DNA from: an uncultured PS1 clade bacterium
Lineage (GTDB): Bacteria > Pseudomonadota > Alphaproteobacteria > MED-G09
Direction: 5' to 3'
Assembly: GCA_902626605.1 (NCBI GenBank)
Contig: CACOFZ010000003.1
Coordinates: forward strand, 62,001-126,000
DNA length: 64,000 nt
Part shown: one piece after another, positions 17,339-25,703 of the stretch
Layout: every line of letters starts with the position of its first letter
Position numbering within the stretch: position 1 is the first letter of the stretch
Notes under the pieces: generated by a model
What the model was told of the DNA's origin: nothing
What the model saw: only the letters and a program-made list of their open reading frames with translations
Database searches by the model: none
Translations under genes and position numbers: made by a program

Positions 17339-17737
17339 CTATTTTTCTGATGCAGCGATTGAATATTGTTCGACACCTGCAAGCCTCACAGCATCAATAA
17401 CTTGGACCATTAAACCAACTTCAGATTTTTCATCAGCTTGAATTACTGCACCGCCCTGAGGATTCTCAGCATGAAGTTTTTCTACATTTGCTTGCACCGC
17501 ATCCATATCAACCATACGTCTATTTATCCAAATTTCATTTTTATCACTAATAGCAATTAAGATACCAACTCTATTTTGCTGTTGAGCTGTTTCAGAGTCT
17601 GGTCGAGTAACATCAATACCTGATTCTTTCACGAAGGTTGCTGTTACAATGAAAAATATAAGCATTATAAAAACAATATCGAGTAATGGTGTGATATTAA
17701 TTTCACTTTCTTCTTCTACTCTTACTCTTCTTCTCAT
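17339..17737 (-). CDS. exbD: ExbD/TolR biopolymer transport protein
   Basis: A 132-residue ExbD. The basic N-terminus is followed by INITPLLDIVFIMLIFF, in which D20 is the conserved membrane aspartate of the proton path. The rest is a periplasmic domain with the usual TolR/ExbD order (ISDKNEIWINRR, then VIQADEKSEVGLMVQVIDA). It lies between exbB and tonB with 24- and 10-base gaps. A good AAGGAGA-like site precedes its ATG. Together with the ExbB proteins it forms the proton-driven motor for TonB. Confidence 0.95.
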   Translation of the reverse strand: MRRRVRVEEESEINITPLLDIVFIMLIFFIVTATFVKESGIDVTRPDSETAQQQNRVGILIAISDKNEIWINRRMVDMDAVQANVEKLHAENPQGGAVIQADEKSEVGLMVQVIDAVRLAGVEQYSIAASEK

Positions 17738-17761
17738 TATATTCTCCTTATCTCCTTTACC

Positions 17762-18307
17762 TTAAGATAAAGGTAATTCATCCTCTACATTGGCAATAGC
17801 TTTTCTTGTTTTAGATTCAATTTGAGCTATAAAAAATATTCCTGACAGGGATGTTACCATACCTGCCATAGTTGGTAATGTTGCCTTTGATATACCAGCA
17901 GCCATAGCTCTGGCATTTGATGACCCAGTAATTGCCATAACATCAAATACCTCTACCATACCGGTAACAGTTCCTAGTAAACCTAATAAAGGGGCTGCTG
18001 CTACTAATGTTTTAATATATATCAAACCTCTTTGACTTGATTGTCTAACTTCACTTATAAGCCTTTCTCTAATTCTTCTAGCATACCAAGAGTCATGATC
18101 AGATCGCTTATTCCAAGCATCAATTGTAGAGCTAGCAATAGTTTTATGTGCTGTAGCAAAATGCCAATAACGTTCAATTATCAATATCCACATAACGAAG
18201 GTTGCTAGCATTAGCGCTAAAAGCACATCTCCACCAAGCTCTAAGAAGTCCCTAATACTGCTAAAAGCTAGGTCTGGTCTTATAAGTTTTAGAAGAAAGT
18301 CTCCCAT
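17762..18307 (-). CDS. exbB: ExbB-type MotA/TolQ/ExbB proton channel protein
   Basis: A 181-residue protein with one N-terminal membrane helix (LLALMLATFVMWILIIERYWHF) and two later helices. The diagnostic sequence AAAPLLGLLGTVTGMVEVF, with the polar threonine of the channel, occurs at about 104-122, followed by GISKATLPTMAGMVTSLSGIFF. It is about 60 residues shorter than E. coli ExbB and of the ExbB2 size. The long paralogue directly upstream shares the same motif. It lies in the operon DUF3450-longExbB-exbB-exbD-tonB-TPR and acts in the inner membrane. Confidence 0.93.
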   Translation of the reverse strand: MGDFLLKLIRPDLAFSSIRDFLELGGDVLLALMLATFVMWILIIERYWHFATAHKTIASSTIDAWNKRSDHDSWYARRIRERLISEVRQSSQRGLIYIKTLVAAAPLLGLLGTVTGMVEVFDVMAITGSSNARAMAAGISKATLPTMAGMVTSLSGIFFIAQIESKTRKAIANVEDELPLS

Positions 18308-18336
18308 TTAAGTCCTCAAATTAATCATTAGCAATA

Positions 18337-19731
18337 TTAATTAGATTCTGCTCTTTCAGCAATTAATCCAGCACTTTGCTCATCAAGAATTTGCTGAATT
18401 GATCTACTTCTAGTTTGAGCAACAGAATGTAATAACACCAGAGGAATAGCAGCTGTTAAACCTAAAACAGTTGTAACAAGGGCTTGCGAAATACCGCCGG
18501 CCATCAATTTAGGATCACCTGTGCCAAAAAGAGTTATAGCTTGGAAGGTAACAATCATACCAGTCACTGTTCCAAGGAGACCTAATAATGGTGCAACAGA
18601 AGACAATAATTTAATAAAGTTTATACCTCTTTCTAAGGATGGTAATTCCTTTAGTATTGCATCATCAAGTTTTAATTCTAATGTTTCAACGTCTGCAGAT
18701 TTATTTGAATGATAAGCTGCCAAAACTCTGCCTAAAGGATTTGAATCACTTGGATTATCAACATCTTTAGCTTGTGCGTTTACAGCTCTAGCTGTAATAG
18801 TTAATCTAAATATTCTCTCTATAGACAGAACAAGACCAACAGCTAACAATCCAAGAATTATGTAACCAACTACACCACCTTGTCCAATTCTTTCACTTAA
18901 ACCAGGTGTTTGAATGAGTAGACTTAATATTGCCCCACGAGATGGATCAATAGCACCTTTTACAATATCACCTTTGTCACCATCAACAATATTATCACCA
19001 AGGTCTAAAAATCTTGCTTGAGGCTGACGACCAAGGACACGATACCTCTCATCATCCGGAAGATAACCAAGAAAATTTCCTTTCCTGTCAAATGCTGTCC
19101 ATGGACCTACCCTTACAACCTCCTCTTCAGAGAAATTCCCATCAGTATCAACTATAGTGCCATTAAAACGTTTTACTTCTCCTTGAGCATTCATTTCTTC
19201 AAGAAGATGGTACCATAACATTTCAAGCTCTTCATTTGAAGGTAAGGCTTTTGACTTAGCTAAATCCGTAAGAGTTTTTGAACGACCCTGCAATTCTCCA
19301 CTAATTATAGACTCTTTTATTTGAGCTCCCATTTCACTAGCAGTTCCTCTAACAACACCAAAAAGTTCACCAAAAGCTCCCAATCTCTCAGCTTTAAGGT
19401 CTTCAAGTTCACTTAATTTGACATCATTTTCATCAAAGGTTTTTTCAAGACGAACAGCTCTATCTTCTTGAACTTTCAAATTTGCTAGGGTTTCTTGAAG
19501 AACAGCATCTTGAGTACTCTTCTCAGCCATAAATTTAGCAATTCTTGCTCTATTTTCTTCACTATCATAAAGTGCTTCTTCTTGAACTTTTAAAAGTAAT
19601 TCGTTTAATGAGGTAATTTCTTTTGGAGTTTCGTCAACGTCATCTTTTGCAGCAATAGGTAAGGTAGATAAAGCAAAGATAACCAAAAATACAATACCCA
19701 ATAGATTCAATTTTTTAATAATTTTTGTCAT
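18337..19731 (-). CDS. Long MotA/TolQ/ExbB protein with periplasmic N-terminal domain (TtpC-like)
   Basis: A 464-residue protein. A signal or anchor segment (residues 9-28) leads into a coiled-coil stretch (about 40-125) and a soluble domain to about 285. The C-terminal third is an ExbB unit: a helix YIILGLLAVGLVLSIERIF near 290, then SSVAPLLGLLGTVTGMIVTF near 378-398 and the final helix. This architecture matches TtpC, which in Vibrio is required for TonB2 function and is thought to reach into the periplasm. It is second in the operon, after the DUF3450 gene, and its partner exbB is 29 bases downstream. Confidence 0.88.
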   Translation of the reverse strand: MTKIIKKLNLLGIVFLVIFALSTLPIAAKDDVDETPKEITSLNELLLKVQEEALYDSEENRARIAKFMAEKSTQDAVLQETLANLKVQEDRAVRLEKTFDENDVKLSELEDLKAERLGAFGELFGVVRGTASEMGAQIKESIISGELQGRSKTLTDLAKSKALPSNEELEMLWYHLLEEMNAQGEVKRFNGTIVDTDGNFSEEEVVRVGPWTAFDRKGNFLGYLPDDERYRVLGRQPQARFLDLGDNIVDGDKGDIVKGAIDPSRGAILSLLIQTPGLSERIGQGGVVGYIILGLLAVGLVLSIERIFRLTITARAVNAQAKDVDNPSDSNPLGRVLAAYHSNKSADVETLELKLDDAILKELPSLERGINFIKLLSSVAPLLGLLGTVTGMIVTFQAITLFGTGDPKLMAGGISQALVTTVLGLTAAIPLVLLHSVAQTRSRSIQQILDEQSAGLIAERAESN

Positions 19732-19741
19732 TTTACTTCCC

Positions 19742-20545
19742 TTATTCCGCTGTTATTTCTAATGGCACAACCATTAAATCTGGTGCCGCCTGCTCGTTAG
19801 CAATACGAATACCCATTTGAATCGGAGTTCTATATGAACCTCCAAGCTTTTTCCAGCCATTGTTCTTTCTACTCCAAACAGCAGCATCATCGCCATCAAG
19901 TGTTTGATATATATATGAATTGCGACCAATTCTAAGGAAGTTAACTGTTCTGTCATCCTCTGGACTTACTTTTCCCGTGTATGCCTCAATTGTTCTTCCA
20001 TATTCATTTTCAATTTCATAGGCTTCTGAAATTTTACGATACTTTTCAGCAGGTGATGCGTCAGGATTATTCATTAGATTTCTCAAACCAGCTACTCTCT
20101 GTCTTCTTTCATTAATTAAAAAGGGAACATCAAGCTCAACAAAGTTATCAAGTGCATCAATCATTTTAAACATGAGAGGCATAACTGAACGAGTTAGACT
20201 ACTTATACTCGCAATATCTTTTTCAATCCTTACCATTTTTCTTTCTTGCCTATCTATTAGAATCTCTAATTGATCATTGTATTGAGTAAGGTCTTTTAGT
20301 TGCTGATAATTTTGTCTGAATTCTTGAACAATTACATTGGTTGCATCATCAATAACATCAATTTCACCTTGAGCTAGTTTACCATCTTTATTTGATTGGG
20401 CCAAAAGTGATTTTACTGGATCCATTTGTCTTGTGGGATCAATCTCCTTTTGAGCGTTCACAGAAAAAGTTAATGCCAATACTATAAAAACTATAAGTAA
20501 TGGATATAACATTGTGTTTTTATTAAAATGAAAATTTATAATCAT
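19742..20545 (-). CDS. DUF3450 periplasmic coiled-coil protein of the TonB2 cluster
   Basis: A 267-residue exported protein. A signal peptide (core LYPLLIVFIVLALTFSVNAQ) precedes a long helical region (about 50-150) with heptad-like leucines (QLKDLTQYNDQLEILIDRQE) and then a compact C-terminal domain with NFLRIGRNSYIYQTLDGD. This is the DUF3450 pattern, found as the first gene of many TonB2-type operons in marine proteobacteria. I chose the ATG at 20545, which has AGAGGA seven bases upstream, over a longer reading from 20611. It starts the six-gene operon; only 10 bases separate it from the long ExbB gene. Confidence 0.85.
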   Translation of the reverse strand: MIINFHFNKNTMLYPLLIVFIVLALTFSVNAQKEIDPTRQMDPVKSLLAQSNKDGKLAQGEIDVIDDATNVIVQEFRQNYQQLKDLTQYNDQLEILIDRQERKMVRIEKDIASISSLTRSVMPLMFKMIDALDNFVELDVPFLINERRQRVAGLRNLMNNPDASPAEKYRKISEAYEIENEYGRTIEAYTGKVSPEDDRTVNFLRIGRNSYIYQTLDGDDAAVWSRKNNGWKKLGGSYRTPIQMGIRIANEQAAPDLMVVPLEITAE

Positions 20546-20788
20546 TTTGGTCCTCTCTATAATTATTAAATCTGACAATAGTAAGCTTACAAAAACTACA
20601 ACAATTATCAAATAAAAATTACTTTAAATTTATAATTATTCCCCTTTTTTTTGCTATTTTAATTTTAAAAAAAATTGCAGAAAAAAATTATTAGCAGTCA
20701 TAAGTATTATAATAAACCCCAAAATTATTTTTTTTTTAGAATTTTAAATTAAAGAAATATAAAAAAAAATAAAAATTCATTTAAACCC

Positions 20789-20817
20789 TTGTAAAACAAT
20801 AGTAATAAATGTATAAA
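20789..20817 (+). promoter_or_regulatory. Predicted sigma-70 promoter of the RND genes
   Basis: TTGTAA at 20789-20794, a 17-base spacer and TATAAA at 20812-20817 form a good sigma-70 promoter, placing the transcript start near 20824, about 66 bases before the adaptor ATG. Identified by eye. Confidence 0.55.
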
Positions 20818-20823
20818 TCTCAC

Positions 20824-20847
20824 AAAAATGACGCCAACGTCATTTTT
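20824..20847. promoter_or_regulatory. Perfect palindrome at the predicted RND transcript start (operator candidate)
   Basis: Ten-base arms aaaaatgacg and cgtcattttt are separated by four bases. The element begins exactly where transcription is predicted to start, the usual place for a repressor operator of the TetR, MarR or similar type. It is followed by only a short T run, and no gene ends nearby, so a terminator is unlikely. No regulator gene is adjacent. Confidence 0.55.
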
Positions 20848-20889
20848 ATTATTAATTTTATTTACAATTTTAACTGACTTAAGAGAATT

Positions 20890-21960
20890 ATGAACAAAAC
20901 CACCAAAACTGCTGTTGTTGTATTATTGGCATTGTTACTATGGATGTCGTCAGGTTTTTTTCAAAATAATACAACTTCAAGCAATGTAAATTCTCTAAAA
21001 ATAGATAATGAAGATAAAATTATCAAAGTTAGGGCTAGAAAAATTTATTCAGAATTAAAACAGTCGAATGTTCTAATACAAGGAAGAACAGAATCAAGCA
21101 GAGATGTTTTAGTTGCATCGGAGACAAACGGAATTGTTAAAGAGATTTTTGTTAAAAAAGGCGAGTTTGTAAAAAAAAATCAAATACTTTGTAAACTATC
21201 GACCGATTCAAGAAGGGCTAAACTTGATGAGGCAAAAGCATTAATGCTCCAAAAAAAATTAGAATGGGATGCCTCTAAAGTACTGGTAGAAAAAGGTTAC
21301 AGATCACAAACTAAAGCAGCTGGATCAAAAGCTGCTTATGATGCTTCGAAAGCACTAGTAATTCAAATGGAAGAGGAATTAGAAAATATAAATATTAGAT
21401 CACCCTTTGATGGTTTCTTTAATGATAACATTGCTGAAATTGGTGATTTTTTATCCATTGGAATGCCATGTGGTCAAGTTGTAGACTATAATCCAATATT
21501 GGTTATTGGCCAGGTATCTGAACAAGAAATTAAAAAAATTAGGCCCGGTGTTCAAGGTTTTGCAATTTTATCTACGGGTGAAAAATTAGACGGAAAACTT
21601 AGTTACGTCTCTAAAACAGCTGATAGCAGAACTAGAACTTTTAGAATTGAATTAGAAATTAGTAATACAAATTTTGAAGTAAAAGATGGTATCACTGCAG
21701 AGTTATTTATTCCTACAAAAAAAGTTCAAGCTCATTTAATTCCTCCATCTTCACTTACATTAGATTCTGAAGGAAAAATAGGAGTAAGACATATTAGTAA
21801 TAACAATGAAGTTGTCTTTTCAGGTGTTGAAATTATTGGCGATCAAAAAGAAATGATTTGGGTTACAGGCTTACCCGAAGAAGTTACACTTATTACAATT
21901 GGTCAAGAATTTGTTCTTGAAGGACAAAAGGTAAATTTTACCCTTGAGGCGTTAAATTGA
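20890..21960 (+). CDS. RND efflux periplasmic adaptor (membrane fusion protein)
   Basis: A 356-residue membrane fusion protein. A single N-terminal anchor (residues 8-25) is followed by the lipoyl half-motif SRDVLVASETNGIVKEIFVKKGEFVKKNQILCKL, a short hairpin, the second half IRSPFDGFFNDNIAEIGDFL, and beta-barrel domains with DGKLSYVSKTADSRTRTFRIEL. It would link the inner-membrane pump to an outer-membrane channel; no TolC-type gene is in the window. AAGAGA precedes the ATG. Its stop overlaps the TTG start of the pump gene. Expression may be controlled by the palindrome upstream. Confidence 0.93.
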   Translation: MNKTTKTAVVVLLALLLWMSSGFFQNNTTSSNVNSLKIDNEDKIIKVRARKIYSELKQSNVLIQGRTESSRDVLVASETNGIVKEIFVKKGEFVKKNQILCKLSTDSRRAKLDEAKALMLQKKLEWDASKVLVEKGYRSQTKAAGSKAAYDASKALVIQMEEELENINIRSPFDGFFNDNIAEIGDFLSIGMPCGQVVDYNPILVIGQVSEQEIKKIRPGVQGFAILSTGEKLDGKLSYVSKTADSRTRTFRIELEISNTNFEVKDGITAELFIPTKKVQAHLIPPSSLTLDSEGKIGVRHISNNNEVVFSGVEIIGDQKEMIWVTGLPEEVTLITIGQEFVLEGQKVNFTLEALN

Positions 21961-24900
21961 TAAATATAATTGATTATATAATGCAGGCAAGAAGGACAAT
22001 AGTTTTCCTTATGGCAATTGTCATTTCAACAGGATTTTTAACATATGTAAACATTGCCAAAGATGCAGAGCCAGATATTGATATCCCTTTTATTTATGTT
22101 GCCGTTCCTCATCAAGGTATTTCACCTGAAGATTCCGAACGTCTTATTGTTAGGCCACTAGAAAATCAACTCAAAACTATCGAAGGTATTGAAGAGATGA
22201 ATGGTTCTGCTTCAAATGGTTATGGATCTGTTTTATTAGAATTTGATATTAAATTCGATAAGGATAAAGCTTTAGGAGATGTAAGAGAAAAAGTTGATAT
22301 GGTAAAATCTAAGCTTCCTGAAGATGCTGATGAACCAATTGTCCTCGAGTTTAACATGGCAGAATTACCGACAATGGTTGTATCGCTTTCAGGTGATGTT
22401 CCTGATAGAACATTATTTTATCACGCAAAAAGACTACAAACAAAAATCGAAGGCATACCCGGAGTACTTGAAGCACCTATTACTGGCGATAGAGAAGACT
22501 TAATGGAAATTTTAGTTAGTCCCTCTAAATTGGAAAATTATAATATTTCTCTTATGGATCTTATAAAATCTATAACTGGAAATAATCGCTTAGTTGCCGC
22601 TGGATCAATTGATAAAGGACAAGGAAAATTTTCCATTAAAGTTCCTGCGGTATACGAAAGTGCACAAGATGTATACAATTTAGTAATTTTCTCTTCAGGT
22701 GATGGGGCTGTTACTTTAGGAGATGTAGCAGAAATAAGAAAAACCTATAAAGACACCGAGTCATATGCAAGAGTTAATGGAAAACCTGCAGTAGCTCTTC
22801 AAGTAAAAAAGAGAATTGGAGAGAATGTTCTAGAAATAAATGAAAAAGTAAGAGTTGAAGCCCAAAATTATGTAAAAAATCTATCGGATAATATTAAAAT
22901 TAATTTTACAAGTGATAACTCGGACTACATTTTAGAAATGTTAAAATCACTTCAGGCTGCCGTTACAAACGCAATTATATCAGTTATGATTTTAGTAATC
23001 GGGGCATTAGGTATTCGTTCAGCTCTTATGGTAGGAATATCAATTCCAACATCATTTTTAATGGCAATAACTTTACTAGCTTTATCCGGTGGATACATAA
23101 ATATGATGGTTATGTTCGGTTTATTAGTCTCAGTTGGTCTTTTAGTTGATGGTTCAATTGTAATGGTTGAATACGCTGATAGAAAGATGGCAGAAGGCTT
23201 AAATAGATTAGATGCTTATACTCAATCTTACAAAAGAATGATATGGCCTATTATATCTTCAACAGCAACAACATTAGCAGCATTTCTCCCTCTAATTCTA
23301 TGGCCAGGCGTATCTGGTCAATTTATGAAATGGATGCCGTTTATGGTCAGTTTAGTGTTATTATCATCACTTTTTTCAGCGTTAATATTTATACCTGTAA
23401 TGGGATCAATTTTTGGTAAAACAGAAAAAAAAGATTCAACTAAATTAAATGACAAACTTAACTTAGAAAATATCTCAGGATTTACAAAAATTTATATCGA
23501 TATTTTACAAAAATTTATAAAAAATCCAATATTAACTATAGCCTCTTCAGTTGGAATAGTCGTTATTCTTTTTAATTTGTATGTGAACTTCAATGCTGGA
23601 GCTCGTTTTTCAGTCGAGGGAGATACAAATCAAATGACAGTTCACATAATTGCTAGAGGAAACTTATCACCAAGTCAGAAACTGGGAATTGCTCTTGATG
23701 TTGAAAATATAGTTAGAAAAGTAGATGGAATTAAAACTACTTCTACTCTTATTGGAGGAGCATCGGCAGAACAAATGATTATGACTGATGGCGAGAGTAG
23801 AAGTGATGAAATTGCAATGATGATGATTGAATTAAAACCGGTTCATGATAGAAGTCACGCTGATATTCTTCGTCAAGAAATTTTAGAAAAAACATCTATG
23901 CTTCCTGGAGTTATAGTTGAGGCATATAAAGTTGAGAGAAAACCTGAATCAGGTAAAGATATTCAAATTGAACTTACCTCATCAAATAATTTCCAACTTA
24001 CAAAAGTTACAAATGCAATAAGTAATAAACTAAAGTTGATGGACGGAATTATGGAAGTCGATGATACTAGGTCACTTCCAGGAATTGAATGGATTATAAA
24101 GGTTGATAGAGAACTCGCCGGAAAATATGGTGTCGATGTCTCTATTATTGGTTCAATAGTTCAATTGGTTACTAATGGTATTTTAGTCGACAAATATCGT
24201 CCCGATGATTCAGAAGATGAAGTTGATATTAGAGTAAGATTTCCAAAAGACTACAGACAGCTTGAACAATTTGATCAATTAAGAATACCAACTCCTGACG
24301 GAGCTATTCCACTATCAAACTTTGTTGAGAGAGTCCCTCAACAAAAAGTAACATCAATTGAAAGATCAAATGGAGCAAGAATCCTTAAAATAAGAGCTAA
24401 TACTATGATTGATCCTATTACAGGTAAAAAAATCTTACCATTTGATAAAAATATTGAAATTGGTAAATGGATTAATGATCAAAATTTTTCAAATGAAGTT
24501 GAAATTAAATTCGCAGGAACTAATGAAGACGGAGAAGAGTCTGCGGCGTTTTTGGGTAGGGCTATGCTCGCAGCTCTATTTCTTATGTTTATAATTTTAC
24601 TTACACAATTTAATAGTTTCTACCAAGCCGCAATAACTTTATCAACTGTTGTCCTCTCTACAGTAGGGGCTCTTACAGGTTTATTGATAACAGGCCAAGT
24701 TTTTTCAGTTATAATGAGTGGCCTTGGGATTGTGTCATTAGCCGGTATAATTGTTAACAACTCAATTGTTTTAATTGATACATTTAACAGATTAAAAGGT
24801 CATGCAAAAAATCTAAATGAAGCAATACTTCATTCAGCTGCGCAAAGGTTAAGGCCTATTATATTAACAACAACTACTACCATGATTGGTTTAACTCCTG

Positions 24901-25127
24901 TTGCATTGCAAATTACAATTGACTGGTTTGGTAGAAGTATTGAAATTGGGGGCCTTATGTCTGCTTGGTGGGTGCCATTTTCAACTGCAGTAATTTGGGG
25001 ACTTGGATTTTCAAGCCTTTTAACTTTATTTTTAATACCAACATTGCTTGCTTTGCCAAATTATTTAAAAGGGAAAAAATTTAATTTTGATAAAAGATTT
25101 TTAAAAACCTTAGAATCACCCAAATAA
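21957..25127 (+). CDS. RND efflux inner-membrane transporter
   Basis: A 1056-residue resistance-nodulation-division pump with the usual two-fold repeat: a membrane helix, a large periplasmic loop, then helices 2-6, each half repeated. The N-terminal half shows EPDIDIPFIYVAVPHQGISPEDSE and, in helix 4, GLLVSVGLLVDGSIVMVEYADR with the proton-relay acid. The second half has GLGIVSLAGIIVNNSIVLID. The VNNSIVLID and VDGSIVMVE motifs indicate the hydrophobe/amphiphile branch, and the sequence resembles less-studied marine members. The start is either TTG at 21957, overlapping the adaptor stop, or ATG at 21981. Substrates are unknown. Confidence 0.93.
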   Translation: MINIIDYIMQARRTIVFLMAIVISTGFLTYVNIAKDAEPDIDIPFIYVAVPHQGISPEDSERLIVRPLENQLKTIEGIEEMNGSASNGYGSVLLEFDIKFDKDKALGDVREKVDMVKSKLPEDADEPIVLEFNMAELPTMVVSLSGDVPDRTLFYHAKRLQTKIEGIPGVLEAPITGDREDLMEILVSPSKLENYNISLMDLIKSITGNNRLVAAGSIDKGQGKFSIKVPAVYESAQDVYNLVIFSSGDGAVTLGDVAEIRKTYKDTESYARVNGKPAVALQVKKRIGENVLEINEKVRVEAQNYVKNLSDNIKINFTSDNSDYILEMLKSLQAAVTNAIISVMILVIGALGIRSALMVGISIPTSFLMAITLLALSGGYINMMVMFGLLVSVGLLVDGSIVMVEYADRKMAEGLNRLDAYTQSYKRMIWPIISSTATTLAAFLPLILWPGVSGQFMKWMPFMVSLVLLSSLFSALIFIPVMGSIFGKTEKKDSTKLNDKLNLENISGFTKIYIDILQKFIKNPILTIASSVGIVVILFNLYVNFNAGARFSVEGDTNQMTVHIIARGNLSPSQKLGIALDVENIVRKVDGIKTTSTLIGGASAEQMIMTDGESRSDEIAMMMIELKPVHDRSHADILRQEILEKTSMLPGVIVEAYKVERKPESGKDIQIELTSSNNFQLTKVTNAISNKLKLMDGIMEVDDTRSLPGIEWIIKVDRELAGKYGVDVSIIGSIVQLVTNGILVDKYRPDDSEDEVDIRVRFPKDYRQLEQFDQLRIPTPDGAIPLSNFVERVPQQKVTSIERSNGARILKIRANTMIDPITGKKILPFDKNIEIGKWINDQNFSNEVEIKFAGTNEDGEESAAFLGRAMLAALFLMFIILLTQFNSFYQAAITLSTVVLSTVGALTGLLITGQVFSVIMSGLGIVSLAGIIVNNSIVLIDTFNRLKGHAKNLNEAILHSAAQRLRPIILTTTTTMIGLTPVALQITIDWFGRSIEIGGLMSAWWVPFSTAVIWGLGFSSLLTLFLIPTLLALPNYLKGKKFNFDKRFLKTLESPK

Positions 25128-25133
25128 ATAATT

Positions 25134-25703
25134 ATGAAAACAGTTTGTTTATTTTGCGCATCAATGGATGGGATAGATCCTAATTATAAAAAAGAAGCGA
25201 ATAGAATTGGGGATATTTTATCTAAACAAAATTATTCTCTTCTTTATGGAGGTGGTGTTCTTGGGTTAATGGGTGTAGCTGCAAAATCAGCAAATAAGAA
25301 AGGTGTTAAAATAATTTCAGTTTTTCCTAAATATTTAGATGACCCTGATATAATTTTTTCAAAACATCAAAAAGTTATTAGAACAGAAAATATTAATGAT
25401 AGAAAAAAAAAGATGATTCAATTATCTGATATTTTTGTTTGTCTGCCAGGAGGAATTGGAACTCTTGACGAAATAACAGAAGTACTATCTAGCGCAGCGC
25501 TTGGTGAACATACAAAACCAATTTTTTTAATAAATAATAATAATTTTTGGGATCCTTTTATGGACTTACTTGATCATATGGAAAACAATAAATTTATTAG
25601 AACAAAAAGAGATAAAAATATAAAATTCTCAAGTCTTAAGAATTTATTCATTGTAAATAATTTAGATGAGCTTTCATTGCATAAAAAATTTATTTCTATT
25701 TAG
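25134..25703 (+). CDS. LOG-family nucleotide phosphoribohydrolase
   Basis: A 189-residue LOG/TIGR00730 protein. LLYGGGVLGLMGVAA near residue 37 and the motif PGGIGTLDEITE at about 104-115 are diagnostic. Family members release the base from cytokinin or purine nucleoside 5'-monophosphates; in bacteria without plant contact they likely act on AMP-like nucleotides. An N-terminal VCLFCASMDG leads the Rossmann fold. It lies 6 bases after the RND pump and may be read from the same transcript. Its stop overlaps the stop of convergent cimA by 8 bases. Confidence 0.9.
   Translation: MKTVCLFCASMDGIDPNYKKEANRIGDILSKQNYSLLYGGGVLGLMGVAAKSANKKGVKIISVFPKYLDDPDIIFSKHQKVIRTENINDRKKKMIQLSDIFVCLPGGIGTLDEITEVLSSAALGEHTKPIFLINNNNFWDPFMDLLDHMENNKFIRTKRDKNIKFSSLKNLFIVNNLDELSLHKKFISI

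Larger units (their letters stand above)
20546..20889. other. 344-bp divergent intergenic region
   Basis: No gene is seen here. The region separates the minus-strand TonB2 operon from the plus-strand RND genes and should hold both promoters. It is extremely AT-rich, with several runs of eight or more A or T. The RND-side promoter and a perfect palindrome (20789-20847) are the only clear signals. I could not fix the promoter of the DUF3450 side with confidence. Confidence 0.6.

Noticed and set aside
20640..20780. Poly-A and poly-T runs as terminators or an origin-like region
   Set aside because: No GC-rich stem precedes the T runs and no DnaA-box cluster was seen; it fits general AT richness of the divergent gap.
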